Made by a program: the position numbers and the translations under genes
Assembly: GCA_015183035.1 (NCBI GenBank)
Contig: JACZZP010000003.1
Location: 62,001 to 126,000, forward strand
Source of the DNA: Meloidogyne chitwoodi
Lineage: Eukaryota; Nematoda; Chromadorea; Rhabditida; Meloidogynidae
Direction of reading: 5' to 3'
Length of the DNA stretch: 64,000 bases
The notes under the pieces: generated by a model
The model's database searches: none
What the model saw: only the letters and a program-made list of their open reading frames with translations
What the model was told of the DNA's origin: nothing
Shown: in pieces, positions 1 to 11,147 of the stretch
Layout: every line of letters begins with the position of its first letter
Position numbering within the stretch: the first letter of the stretch is position 1

Positions 1-82
1 TCAAAGTGCTAATTTTTAACATAAAAGAAATAAAAATTAAAAATATCGGAAATTAAAAAAATTGATGTACTTGGACACTAGG

Positions 83-175
83 CCATATAAGCGCAAGTCT
101 GGTATTTTTGAAAAATGATACAAGTATTTTAGCCTTTATAAAGTTTTGCGACTGGATGGACTTGCGCTTATATGG
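83..175. repeat. Inverted repeat, 17-bp arms
   Basis: The arm CCATATAAGCGCAAGTC at 83-99 is answered by its perfect reverse complement at 159-175, with about 59 bp of AT-rich spacer. No convincing target duplication is visible at the outer ends. It could be a decayed MITE or a hairpin-forming element. Confidence 0.6.
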
Positions 176-831
176 GTTAATTTGTATTACCCTATTTTTA
201 TTATTCTGAATTTATTTTTAGAAAAACAATAAATAGTTAATTTTATTTTTGAATATTTTACAATAAAAAAATAATTAAAAAATAAAATATACCTACAATC
301 AAATTTCCTTTAACCTTTTGCGCACCAACAAACCAGATTTTTTCACTACTAGTACATTTTCTTTTGACTTTCCTTTTCTACTAATTTATTAAAATAATTA
401 ATATTTTAATCGCTTTAAAAGAAGTGTGATGAACAGATTTTCATCTGTGAAAGTGCGGATATACTTATTAAAATATTAAAAAAATGAAAAAGGAAAATAT
501 TTTCAAAGAAAAGGTCTGAATATTCGTTTAGCTTTAATAACTTTATATTTATTTTTTTTTCCGCTTATATGCTTTTCCGCCCATTTTTAGCAAGTCTTTA
601 ATAAAATGATTGAGCTATAATATCCTCTCATTTATGAGCTTTTTTTGTTTAATTTTTTGTTAACGGTTATTAAATTATTATTTGTTATAAAGTCTTTTTT
701 ATTGATCCAATTTTCATACCTATAAACAATTATAAAAAAATTAGTTCAAAAAATGACTAAAAAATTTTTTAATAGATTAGTAAAGTGGCAATAGAGTCAA
801 TAAAATAAAAATGATTAGACTTTCTATAGGT

Positions 832-1184
832 TTGCGATTAAGTGGCCGTGCTCCGGAGAGAATTGCTTATACGAGTATCAACTTACTTTTAGAATTATGT
901 TTTTCACACAAAAATTAATTGAATTTGTTTATATAATTGGATTATTGATATTTCCGTCTTAAACCAAACGACCTAAAAAACTAACTATTATAATTTATTT
1001 TTATTGTGTAGCGAAAATTTATCTTTTCTTTTTTTTTATTCAGAAGTTAACCCCAATTACTAAAATAAAATGCTTTTTGATTATTTTGATTGCAACGAAT
1101 TTTTCAAAACAAAAATAATGGGGGATTCGATCACTTTTTTCTGTTTAAACACTTTATTTTTTGCGCAAGGCCACTTAATCGCAA
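832..1184. repeat. Inverted repeat, 16-bp arms
   Basis: TTGCGATTAAGTGGCC at 832-847 matches GGCCACTTAATCGCAA at 1169-1184 as a perfect inverted pair about 350 bp across. The interior is AT-rich and non-coding. The size and arm structure fit a MITE remnant, but I find no clear flanking duplication. Confidence 0.55.
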
Positions 1185-1250
1185 TCAAATAACTTTAGAA
1201 AATCTAAAAGAAAAACTTTATTAGAACTTCTCAGACATTTTTTTTTTTAA

Positions 1251-2851
1251 ATGTCAAAAATCATATCAACAACATTACTAAATTCTTCACCAATTTGTGC
1301 CATAATTCGTCATTTATATAAACCCCCAATTCTTCGATTATTTTATATTGCTCAAACATTGGCATCTTTTCTTTCATTGATGGCATTAGCTTTTGGAATT
1401 TTACAATTATGTACAAAACAACCAATTCAATTACCTTTAAGTGCTCTTTTAATGATGCTTAATTTATTTGTTGCTTTGTTACTTGCTAATGTTGGTACGT
1501 CAAAATTTTTTTTAACAAAATTCTTTTTTTTTTTAATTTAATTTAAAAGGTGTTGCTCTATCTTCTCTTTACAATTTACACGTGCCTTTAATTAGAATGC
1601 CATCTACTCATTGTTATTGGCTTAGTTTTTCGTTTATTGACTGTTTGGGTATGTCTTTTATGTTGTTTTTTTGATTATTTTAAAGCAATTCGAACACTTT
1701 TGAATGTTTCCTTGTTTGCTACTTATATGGCAGGAGCATGTTTAGCCCTTGAAAGAATGGCTGGCTCACTTCTTTATATTCACAGAACAAAGTCTAAAAG
1801 GGCAATTGCTATATTTTTAGTTGTTTTACAGGTTTATTAAATGTTTGAGTTGAATCCTTTAGTAAATTTTTAAGTGGTTAATTTCAATATTTGTGGCAAT
1901 TCCTCCAAGTTTATCTTCTAATTTATCAACATTTTCATCTCCACATTGTGTCTTATTAACACCTTCACCTACTCAAACTAGACCTCTTTTCTTTGCAATT
2001 TTGGGGATTCATGCTCTTGTATTAGCTATTTACTCAATTCTTACATATCATCATCATTTTGATCCACAGGTAAGAATAAATTTAAAATTAATAAAACACG
2101 CCCAACCTGTAGCGGCAAATTAGTCGCGGGGAAGGGAAAATTTAATGAAAAATTTGAATTATTATATTTTTTAATTCTAATTTTAAAAAAGATTATACAC
2201 GAAATAACACGTCAAAATCCAATAGTTATTGAACAAGTATATGCAACAGAACAAACATTGCCTGCAGCAGCCACAACTGTTGGATTATTTATATTAAGTA
2301 CTTTATTTGATAAACAATTTCTATTGGCAATAGCGAATTCTTTTGGTTATGAAAAAATTGAAAGAATGGATGAGAGAACAATGTTGTTAATTTTAAATAA
2401 GCAAAGAAGACCTGAAGCAAATTTAGAATTTTTAGCTGAAGAAATATTTAAAGTGGCATTTTGGAATGAATTTCAGGTTTATTTTTTTAATTAGGGAAAT
2501 ATAGGTGGGAAAAATGAAAAGGGATATATACCAAGTCCTAATTTAATACAAAAATTTTTTTAGACGTTGGCTGTCCCTTTAATAAGTCTTATTTTGGTGG
2601 CTGTTCTACAAGCACAAATTTGTTCACAACGCATTGCCCAGGAAGAAATTTATGAACAAGTGGGAGGGGGTGTTAATAACAGAGGTATTGAAACAACAAA
2701 TAGTATTTTGAATATTAGAAAAAATGAAAATGGTTTAGGAATTTTTAAAAAGAAGAAAAATGTAAAAAAGAACGATGAAATTAACAGTATTAATAAAAAA
2801 TCAACACAAGAAAATGAAAAAAATAAGGAAAAAATTGAAAAATTTTTTTAA
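1251..2851 (+). CDS. Serpentine (7-TM) chemoreceptor-like GPCR
   Basis: About six exons: 1251-1494, 1550-1648, 1686-1831, 1875-2069, 2192-2476 and 2564-2851, joined by short GT-AG introns. The product is a multi-pass membrane protein: hydrophobic helices at roughly residues 28-50 and 55-80, then further helices in each later exon. The third segment ends in LALERMAG, the acidic-Arg motif after TM3 found in nematode SRA/SRB/SRE-type receptors, followed by a basic loop (HRTKSKR). The C-terminal tail is long, Lys/Asn-rich and probably cytoplasmic. Such receptors couple to G proteins in sensory neurons and detect environmental chemicals. The start is the first ATG of the open exon, just after a T-rich tract; one further upstream exon cannot be excluded. 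The exact receptor class is uncertain. Confidence 0.72.
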
Positions 2852-2954
2852 ATATAAATTTTTTGCTTAAATAAATTTATATTATATTTTTATGAATTAT
2901 TTTTCTATGAAAAAACAAAAAAAATGCGACAAATCTAATTTGTAACAACCTATT

Positions 2955-3035
2955 TTCAGTGAAGGGGTTGAACCAACCTCAGAAAATTGCAAGTCAAAGA
3001 TGTTAGCCACTCAACCATCGACCGCTTAAGTGATT
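2955..3035 (-). pseudogene. tRNA-like relic
   Basis: Read on the minus strand, the segment has a D-arm-like GATGGTTGAGTGGCTAACATC followed downstream by a T-arm-like GGTTGGTTCAACCCC. The acceptor arms do not pair well and no anticodon arm is clean, so it looks like a degraded tRNA or tRNA-derived element rather than a working gene. It lies just after the receptor gene's 3' end. Confidence 0.35.
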
Positions 3036-3129
3036 CTTCTTTTTATTTCTTAACTGGCTGGAATAAAATAACTTTACAATTTAAAGGCAATTTTTCTCTT
3101 ATTAAATTTAAAAAATATCTTTATAATAC

Positions 3130-4409
3130 CTATTTATTAATAACAATTTCATTTTCTTCTTCAATTTTTTTATCTGCCAAAGCTTTTCGAGTCAAAAGCC
3201 ACCAAGTCAAATTTGGTGATAACCAACGAAGCATAACCAAAAGTCGAATTTTTAAAGGAGCTAAAATCAATTCTTTTTCACCATTTTCTAATGAAGTAAT
3301 AATTCTTTTAGCTGCCTCTTCTGCACTAATTCCTTTTAATTGATTATGATCTTCAAATCCCATTGGTTTTCCATTTATATTTAATGCTCGAGAACCAAAA
3401 CCAGTCTGTTAGGTAAATAAAAAATGTTAAATTGTTAAAATCTTAAGAAAAATAAAATTGACTCTCATCATGAGTGACACTCCAAGGAAATGACCCAAAT
3501 AATATCGAAAAATAAACTCAGGAAACGCAATCTTCCACTCCTACGTCAATTGTTTTTTGATTATTAAAAAAAATTACATTAACATAACCTGCATTAACAT
3601 TCAAAATATGTAAATTAGGACGCTCTTCTCCTCTCAAACTATCAAAAAAAGCTAATGAAGCATGTTTAGAACACGAATACGGAGCTCTATAAGGAAGTGC
3701 AACACGTCCTTGAACACTATTAATACTTATAATTGCTCCATCATTTGGAATAAAATTGAGAAGAGTTTTAATAACATAAATAAAGCCAAAAAAGTTAACC
3801 GGAAAATAATTAAAAATAAAATTTAAAAAATAAAGAAACCTCCATTAATTGTCTAAAAATTGATATAGGTGTTTTATCAATTGATCCTCTATTTGAAAGT
3901 CCTGCAGAACAAACTAAGACATCAATAGTTTTTTCATTGGAGATTAAATTAAGAATTTTATTTTTTAAAAGTTCTTCTTCTAAATTGCCAAATTCAGCAA
4001 TATTCAAATGACAAAATGTTGGTTTATTAAAATTTTTAATTTGCTTTTGTTGTTCAAGTTCTTTACAAAGTAATTCCAATTTATCAATACTTCGTGCAGC
4101 TAAAACTAATTTCGCTCCCTAAAAAATACATATCCATTTTAGCACGCAACTTTAAAAAAAAAGCCCAAATCTCTCGAAAAATAAAATTCAAACCTTGTTA
4201 TAAAATTCAAAAGCCATTGCTCTTCCTATTCCTGAACTTGCTCCAATTATAACAACATTTTTGTTTTTTAGATTTAATTTGCATTGACGAATGTTGTAAA
4301 TAAAAATTAAAAATTTATAAATTACCCAAAGTCCAAAAGCTGTAGAAATATATTTTAAATAAATATTTGTTGTTATAAATCTATCATAAAAAGCAATAAA
4401 CTGTTTCAT
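3130..4409 (-). CDS. Short-chain dehydrogenase/reductase, DHRS7-like
   Basis: Four exons: 4409-4194, about 4118-3842, about 3799-3578 and about 3405-3130. An N-terminal hydrophobic segment (residues about 17-38) suggests anchoring in the ER or another endomembrane. The Rossmann part follows, with cofactor motif GASSGIG, the NAG-type motif read as CSAGLSNRG, and the catalytic pair in YSCSK preceded by INSVQG. The layout and the C-terminal hydrophobic stretch match the DHRS7/DHRS7B group, NAD(P)-dependent reductases of lipid or steroid carbonyls; the substrate here is unknown. The intron between exons 2 and 3 is odd: protein continuity (MEV then NFFGF) requires a GT donor but the 3' end reads TTTTCCG instead of AG. 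Without removing it the frame stops, so either splicing is non-canonical or the gene is damaged. Confidence 0.82.
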
Positions 4410-4762
4410 TTATTTTTAATAAGCTTAAAAATTAAAAAAAAATGAATAAAAAATAAAAGAGAATTATTTCCTACATTATTTTATAAAATGATTTTATTAA
4501 AGGTAAAAAAATAAAGCTTTAATGCTCAGAACATCTTTCTAATTAAAACATTTATACATTAAAAAATTGAATTATGCACTTTATTAAAAATAAAGATTAA
4601 TAGAAAAACAATTATACAAGTTCCCAGTCACATAAGTAAAATAAATCAAAATATACATCTTTAAAAAAAAAAGATAAATAAGAAGGATTAAAAAAAAAGT
4701 TTTCTATGGGAAAAAGTCAAAATTATAATTATGCAAATTAAAATTAATAAAAAATTAAACTT
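4410..4762. other. Spacer between two minus-strand genes
   Basis: About 350 bp of A/T-rich sequence with no coding potential seen. It separates the DENN gene stop from the dehydrogenase start; both genes read leftward, so it should hold the 3' UTR of the former and the promoter of the latter. Confidence 0.5.
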
Positions 4763-7014
4763 TTAATGAGTGAATGCCTTCCAAATAAGTGATTTTGCTG
4801 CTTTTCGTTTTTTCCCTTCAATACTAATTCTAGCTGGAGGAGCGTATTTTTTTAATACTTTTTGAAAACGAAATTTTAATCCACAACAGCCATCATTTTC
4901 TGTCTGTAAATTCGATAAATTTTAAATATATTTTTTAGTCCTATTAAATTTAAATAATTTGTATTAACCTCTTGAGTTGAAATAAAATATTGTAGAATTC
5001 CATTTTCAATAAACCAATTGAGAAAAAGACGAGTTTCTGCACATGGATGAGCTCTAGCAAATAATTTTCGATTTCTTGCTGTAAGAATATCTTGACCAAA
5101 AGAACGATAATGGCCAAACAATTTTGCATAGAAAATCATTACTTTCTTCAAAATACTTTTTTAATTTGTGATAAACTTATTTGAAAATTAAACCTTTTCA
5201 ATTTTATAATCAGCCTTTTCAGAATCTCTAATTGAAAGACAAGATTTAAGTGCACCAAGAAGTTCGCATACAGCAGAACGTGGAAATCCGATCAATTCTG
5301 TTTGTTCCAATAAATCTTTAAGTCCAATTCTTTGTTTGTCTTTTGGCTTCGAAATTGGTGGAACAATCATTCCCATTTCAACATCTAATAAAATAATTCC
5401 ATCATTAAGTGTAGTGTCATCTGATAAGCATGAATTGTTCTTTGGAACAATTAATTCAGAGATTCGACTGAGATTATATCTTTACAAAAAAATTAAATTT
5501 CCTTTAAAAATTGATTTAAAAACAATTTCTACATAGAAATTTCTAGATCAGTTTATTTTACAAAAAAATATTCAAAAAAACCTCAAAATTCCATAAATAA
5601 AAGGAGTTGGATTTTGGCAGTAATCAATTTGAGAATCTGGCAAAATTGGAATAAGACCATGAGGCCATTCAAGTGGAGCTAAAAGACGAACCAATGCATG
5701 TACTGCCCTTGAAACATCAGTGACCTTTAAATTGAAAAATTACTCAAAAAACTTTAAAAAAATAAAAAAATATACATTAGATCCTGTTATAATTATTCGC
5801 CGTTCTGCTAACATACTCAGAAAAATAAAAAGAGCATTCTCAATGCCAATTTTTTTGAGAATAGTGCTCATGTGTGTCCGTGTCCATTGCGGATTTAGAC
5901 TATAATTATTTACCCTGCCTTGTTGATGTAATTCATCTCTAACAATATATTTTGCATTTGCGCAATAAGATTCTAAAATTTAACAAAAAATAAATAATTA
6001 AATTAAAAGGAAGGAACCTGATGTTGTAAGCCTCAATTGAAGCAAATCTCTGCACATTGATAATAATCTAGTATTATCTCTTCTAAAAGCAAATATCAAA
6101 TCAGCAGCTAATTCACTAAAATAGCCTTCATGTGGATATGCAGAAATTAAAACAAGAACGGAAAGACCTATGAAAAAATATTTTTTATAACTAATGAAGT
6201 ATTAAAAAAACTTGATAATCTATTGTCCAATGTACTTATACCACTGTCTGAAGATATTATTGAACTATATTGGGGCAAAGTTGAAAATTTAAAGCAAAAA
6301 GCAAATGTCCTGAAAAATTTTTACTAAGACAAAAATAAAAAGAAAGAAAAACCGTTCTGCTTTATCATTTGTAAGCACAACTTGGTAAGCCTCTTGTTCT
6401 TCTCTTCTTTGAACCGTACTTTTCATAAAATCAGGGTAAAATAGTTGAGGAGGAAAATTTGAGGCATTTGAACCCATAGGAGGATATCTTTAAATTAAAA
6501 ATATTTTTAGAGAAAAAAATTTTAATAAAAATTACGCGAAATCCACAGATGGAATCGAATCAATATTTGCATTATTAACACAAGAACATTCAAAATTGGT
6601 TGCTTCACTTCTAAAAATTTCTGATAAGCTAATTTTCAAAAAAATTTTAAAATAATTTTTTAAACTCTTTCATAGCTTTTTTAAAAATAAAAAAAACCTT
6701 GGCCTAAGTCTAATCACCAAAATTTGATTTATTAAAACAGCATCTTCATCTTTTAGTCTTTTAAGTGTATCACAATAAACTGTAGTTGTTCTACGTCTAA
6801 TAACTCGTGCTCTTCGAACAAGTGGACTAGGATGAATTTGTTTCATTTGCTTTGTAATAAATGTAGTTTTTTGTAGCAAGTTTTTCTCTTTTCGACCACA
6901 TTTTATTTGTTGTTTATTCATATATGTTGGATTTGGAGAAGAGGATTTTGTGAGATTTGTTGATGATATTGTCGGTTTTTCACGCTGAAGAATGATAGCA
7001 GTCATTACCCTCAT
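4763..7014 (-). CDS. DENN-domain protein (Rab guanine exchange factor)
   Basis: About eight exons on the minus strand. After a basic N-terminal exon (7014-6698), a short linker exon leads into a u-DENN part (FPPQLFYPD, then a beta-rich segment and VLVLISAYPHEGYFSEL). The central DENN core has LAERRIIITGSN, LLAPLEWPHGLIPILP and DYCQNPTPFIYGIL, the signature of cDENN domains. The downstream DENN part has LLDVEMG and a final helical region with FYAKLFGHYRSF, ending near KSLIWKAFTH. DENN proteins catalyse GDP release from Rab GTPases and act in endocytic and secretory traffic. I cannot choose securely among the DENND1, DENND2 and related subfamilies. The start is uncertain: the ATG at 7014 opens a basic exon without a known domain, and a further upstream exon near 7150-7255 is possible. 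Confidence 0.78.
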
Positions 7015-7503
7015 CGAATTATTAAATTTAATTTTTTTAATATTTGATCTAAAAAATGTTTAAAAATAAACTACAAAACCTTGCATTTAAAAAGTACAAA
7101 AATATAATCGATCTTTGTTAATAAAACTTTCTATTAGTATTACTCATAATCCGTTGATGAATAGCCCAGAAGATCAAACATTCACAAATCAAGTCAGAGT
7201 TGAATGCATTGGAGAAACTCTTCTCCTTGTGTGTAAAAACACAATCTTGCCTTTTAAAAAAAGTAAATAAAAAATAAAAGAATAAAAATGTTTTCAAACA
7301 TAAATAAAAATTTTAAAATAATTTCTAAATTTTTATCAAAAAATCAATTTTTAGTGAATAAATGGCGATTTTCTAATTCAATAAATGCAAAGCGGGGAAG
7401 CGTAAAATTTTCTCCTGACAATTTTTTTAATGTCTAATTCCTTTTTTATTATAAAAATAGTCGCAAGTTTTTTCTTTCATCTTTTCCTCCTTTCCTGTCA
7501 TTT
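7015..7503. other. Intergenic region with an open segment
   Basis: Mostly A/T-rich. The piece at about 7157-7261 is open on both strands and less AT-biased than its surroundings. It could be a missed first exon of the DENN gene on the minus strand or an unrelated short exon; no family resemblance decides it. Confidence 0.35.
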
Positions 7504-10500
7504 TTAGAATTCCGTACCATCATCATCCATTAAAATTTTATTTTTAAATACTAAATTTGTATCTCTCTCATCACTGTTCTCAGACTCATCAGATGAAGAG
7601 GATGATGATGAAGAAAGCGAAGAACGATGATTACTCGTGTTAATCCTCTCTCTGCGCGTTGTATTATTGTTAATGTTCACAAGATCGATGAACGGTTGAG
7701 CCTTAAAAAAAGGAATTAAAAAAAGTTTGTGACCAATTATATATTAAAACACAAAAATAGTAAAAATAAATTCTTTTCTAGTTTTAATTAGCAATAGTTA
7801 AATTCTAAAGAATAAAGATTTTGTGGAAATTTTTGTTTTTTTGATTTACATCATTTCATTTTTGACAATTTTCATTAAATTTTTTGGTAGAAATATTAAA
7901 ATTTTAAACTTTTTAAAAGAATATCTTACTTCAGAACTAGCAGCATATTCAATTTTTAACACAATAGCTTCAACATTTGGAAGATCCTGCCAGGGTATTG
8001 GGCTCAAATCTACCCAAAGAGATGGTGACGTCTTTTTATATGGAACTTTTATTGAAGTACCCAAAATCGAAACTCTAGTCTAAAAAAATTAAAATTAAAT
8101 TAAAAAAAATATTTTTACTAAACCTTATCTGTAATTTTTACTGAATTTAATTGAAAACGACCCAGGCGAGGGATGCGAAGAATAAAAGCATAAATTACCT
8201 AAATTTGTGAATTTAAAAGAAAAAGATAAAAATACGGTGTTATGCATCTGTTGATGATTGTAAATTCTGTGTGGATCCATATCTGTATCATTCAATACTT
8301 TGCTAGTGTACCTAAAATATGTTTTTAAGTTTTATTTTCAATTTTAATATAAACCAAATATAATCCCCATCACTTTGATGAATCCAAGGTTTGCTACCAT
8401 AAATTGCTTCTTGATTAATTCCAATCCACTGACCCAATTGTCGGAGACGTTCTTCAAAAATTGGGACAATTTGTCCACGATTTGTGGGACCAACATTTAA
8501 CAAAAAATTTCCGCCACATGAAATTGTACGTGCAAGTTGAGTAATTAACTCGTTTAAAGTGTGTACATCCGAAGACTTGCAAAGAGAAAGTTAGAGATTA
8601 TGAAATTATTTTACCGTCATATCACGACGAAATCCCCAAGATTTTTTGTCCAACTTTTAAAAATAAATGGTACTTACGTATTATCCCCATACATTGCGGA
8701 CAAAGTTTTTGCGGACAAATATATTTATTTATATAAAACAATTACAAAAAAATCAATCAAAAAGCCAATATTTTCCCCAGGCAAGCATAATTTCTTCAAA
8801 GACATCTCCATCACCAATCATTTTCCTCCACATAAATTCTGCAAAATAACTTTCCAAATGATGACTTGCTGTTCCTCGATGTTTCTTATTACGCCATTTT
8901 GCACTGCCCCACATTCTTTCCACTTTTTGAGTATTACATCCAGTTTCTGGATCAATGAAGTTGGTGACATTTGCTACATTGCCAAACTGGACGTTGATAG
9001 TAATGAATTTTCATTTCATCCCCATTGCGACAAACTCTCGTTTTATGTAGAAGACCACGATCTTGTAAGAATTCGATGGCATCTTTTTCCGTTGTTGGCA
9101 AATCCCAAATTTTCATTATAAATTAAATAGAATGCTAAAATCGAATAGAAAATAATAAAGAATGTACTTTATTCTTAGTTTCCATGTTTATTATACACCA
9201 AACAAAATTTAAACTGTTGATTGATTGCCAAAGGCAAATGGAAGAAAAGGAAAATTAATATATTTGTCCGCAAAAACTTTGTCCGCAATGTATGGGGATA
9301 ATACGTAAGTACCAAATAAATTTTTTTTTAGAAAATATAAAAACGATACGGTTATGCAGTTTTCCCATTTTCGAGGTTGTAAATGACCAGGATCTTCAAA
9401 ATCTGTTGATTTTGAATTAAAAAAAGAATTACCGTAATGGTCTGAATAAGTCATAAATCCTCCGTGTTTTCCTATCATGTTACGACCCCATCTGTCGTTT
9501 ACTGCAACAACATCCTTCACGGGACTGAAATATTTTTGAAAATAAACATTAATAAAATTTTGAAAAACCTTTCATTGTAAAGCCATGCAAGAAATTCTTT
9601 TGAATGCCAATATTCATCAGTTTGTTCCCAATCCTTAAAAAGAACAAAAGTAAATCCAAATTGCTATGTACCAACCCCATCACTCCAAATCACTTCAGGA
9701 TGATAATTATTAACAATTTCCCACAATTGTGGTACTGAAACAGTCTAAAAATATTTTTCTAATTATTAAAAAAGCTTTAAATACCTTAGGATAAGAAAAG
9801 CCTTTAGTCGTCTTATCTTTCAAATATAAAGGATGGAACCAATCAAACATTGAAAAGTATAGTCCAAAATGGATACCCTTTGACCGAATGCCAACAGACA
9901 TTTCATTCACCAAATCGCGATGTGGGCCAATCTAAATTTTTTAAAAAACAAAAAGAGTTGCTCAAAAAATACATCAACAGAATTCCAATTCCAACTGGTA
10001 GAACTTGGCCAAAGGGTGAAGCCTTCATGATGCTTAGATGTTAATACAAAATATCTAATAAAAAGATATTTTAGAAATGCTTTTACAAAATAATAGACTT
10101 AGCTCCTGAAGCTTTGATAACTTCAGCAAATTGATGAGCATCAAAATCCTCTGCGGTGAACTAATTAAATTTTTTTTTATTTAATTTGATGTTTTTAAAG
10201 AAATAAAGGTTTCTAAAATTAAGTAATAAAATTTGACTTTAAATTCTAAAATAAAAACAAACAATGTACTCACCATTTTAGCAAAATCGGCATAAGTTGT
10301 TCCATTTGGATAATGCTTTTCTACAAAGCGTTGGAACGCAGGTTCTTTATCTCCTTTCCATCGATACCAAAACTGAAATTTTATAAATTTATTTTTAGAT
10401 TTTTCTAATATTCTTAAAAAACTAGTGGAATAAAATGATCCCATTAAACGTCCAAATAAGTTAAAAAACTAGAAAAGTTCTATAAAAACTTAAATTCTAT

Positions 10501-10755
10501 GGTTAAATATTTAATAATACCACACCCATTCTGAGCCAAAAGCAGGTACTGAATAAACTCCCCAATGAGAGAAAATTCCGAATTTTGCGTCGTCGTACCA
10601 AGATGGAACAGGCCGGGAATCAATCGAACTCCAATCAGGCTAAAAGTTGAATAAATTAAATTAAGGAAATTTCAAACCTTATAATTTGCACTAATAAAAT
10701 TAAATGAGAAAAATAAAAAATAAATGGATAAAACAAAAAGATAAGAAGAGTTCAT
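7504..10755 (-). CDS. Alpha-L-fucosidase (GH29)
   Basis: A lysosomal or secreted glycosidase that removes terminal alpha-L-fucose from glycoconjugates. About 12 exons run from 10755 leftward. The first encodes a typical signal peptide with a long Phe/Leu/Ile core ending near FISANYK. GH29 landmarks follow in order: [68 protein letters not shown] (the Asp is the family's nucleophile), VVAVNDRWG, then KSWGFRRDM and [20 protein letters not shown]. The domain is full length. The last exon (about 7700-7504) adds a Ser-rich, acidic tail ([19 protein letters not shown]) not usual in fucosidases; a good GTAAGA donor after EYAASSE supports joining it. The intron between ENCIT and the LDKKSWGF exon carries a Merlin transposon copy. 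Confidence 0.9.
8661..9321 (-). mobile_element. Merlin DNA transposon, internally deleted, with 8-bp TSD
   Basis: The element proper spans 8669-9313 (645 bp). The ends are inverted repeats of at least 54 bp beginning GGTACTTACGTATTATCCCC; the right end is the exact reverse complement of the left. AAATAAAT lies immediately outside both ends (8661-8668 and 9314-9321), an 8-bp target duplication. Merlin/IS1016-type elements make 8-9 bp duplications and have ends starting GG. It encodes remnants of an ISXO2-like transposase on the minus strand. It sits wholly inside a fucosidase intron, so the host gene should be spared. Near-identical arms suggest recent insertion. Confidence 0.92.
8753..9116 (-). 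pseudogene. Merlin transposase remnant (ISXO2-like), core deleted
   Basis: From the ATG at 9116 the frame gives [19 protein letters not shown] and then a zinc-ribbon-like part with WQCSKC, the N-terminal domain of Merlin transposases. Near 8975 the frame stops. In another frame the C-terminal part continues as [18 protein letters not shown] and ends in [12 protein letters not shown], the region around the last catalytic acidic residue of ISXO2-type DDE enzymes. The central catalytic portion between them is gone, so no active enzyme can be made. Mobilisation would need a full-length copy elsewhere. Confidence 0.85.
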
Positions 10756-11145
10756 TTTATATAAGTGTTATTATTAGTGGAATAAATGAAAATAACAAAT
10801 TTTACATTTGTTAAACAAATGAGATTTTTGCTTTTTATTTAACTGTTATCAAATTGAGAAATTGCTGAAAAGTCAAGAAAATATTTAAAAGAAAAACATA
10901 CACTTATCAGCAGTTCCAAAGACATGCATCTTGTCAGTCGCAAAAGTTAAAGTTAATCAGTTAATCATTTTTTGTTGTTTCATTAGGTAAAGAAAAATAA
11001 TTAATTAAAAGTAAAAGAAATACTTTATTAAATAAATTGATAAATAAATAGTTAAAACAAAAAATATTTAAGAAATTAAAAAAAAATAAGAAATTTGAAA
11101 TAAAAAATGAAAATTTTAAGTTACTAAAAAAAATAATTTTGGCAT
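10756..11145. other. Upstream region of the fucosidase gene
   Basis: About 390 bp of A/T-rich sequence between the fucosidase start and the foldback element. It should contain the leftward fucosidase promoter. No specific motif or ORF stands out. Confidence 0.45.
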
Positions 11146-11147
11146 TA

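Larger units (their letters stand above)
1..1250. other. AT-rich intergenic stretch
   Basis: No coding exon is recognisable on either strand. The stretch is low-complexity A/T sequence holding two inverted-repeat pairs, listed separately, that look like remnants of small palindromic elements. It ends directly at the start codon of the serpentine receptor gene, so its right part should include that gene's promoter and any trans-splice leader acceptor; I cannot point to a specific site. Confidence 0.5.

Noticed and set aside
8561..9121. Long plus-strand open frame of 186 codons
   Set aside because: It runs antisense through a fucosidase exon and the Merlin transposase remnant, both of which are clear on the minus strand.
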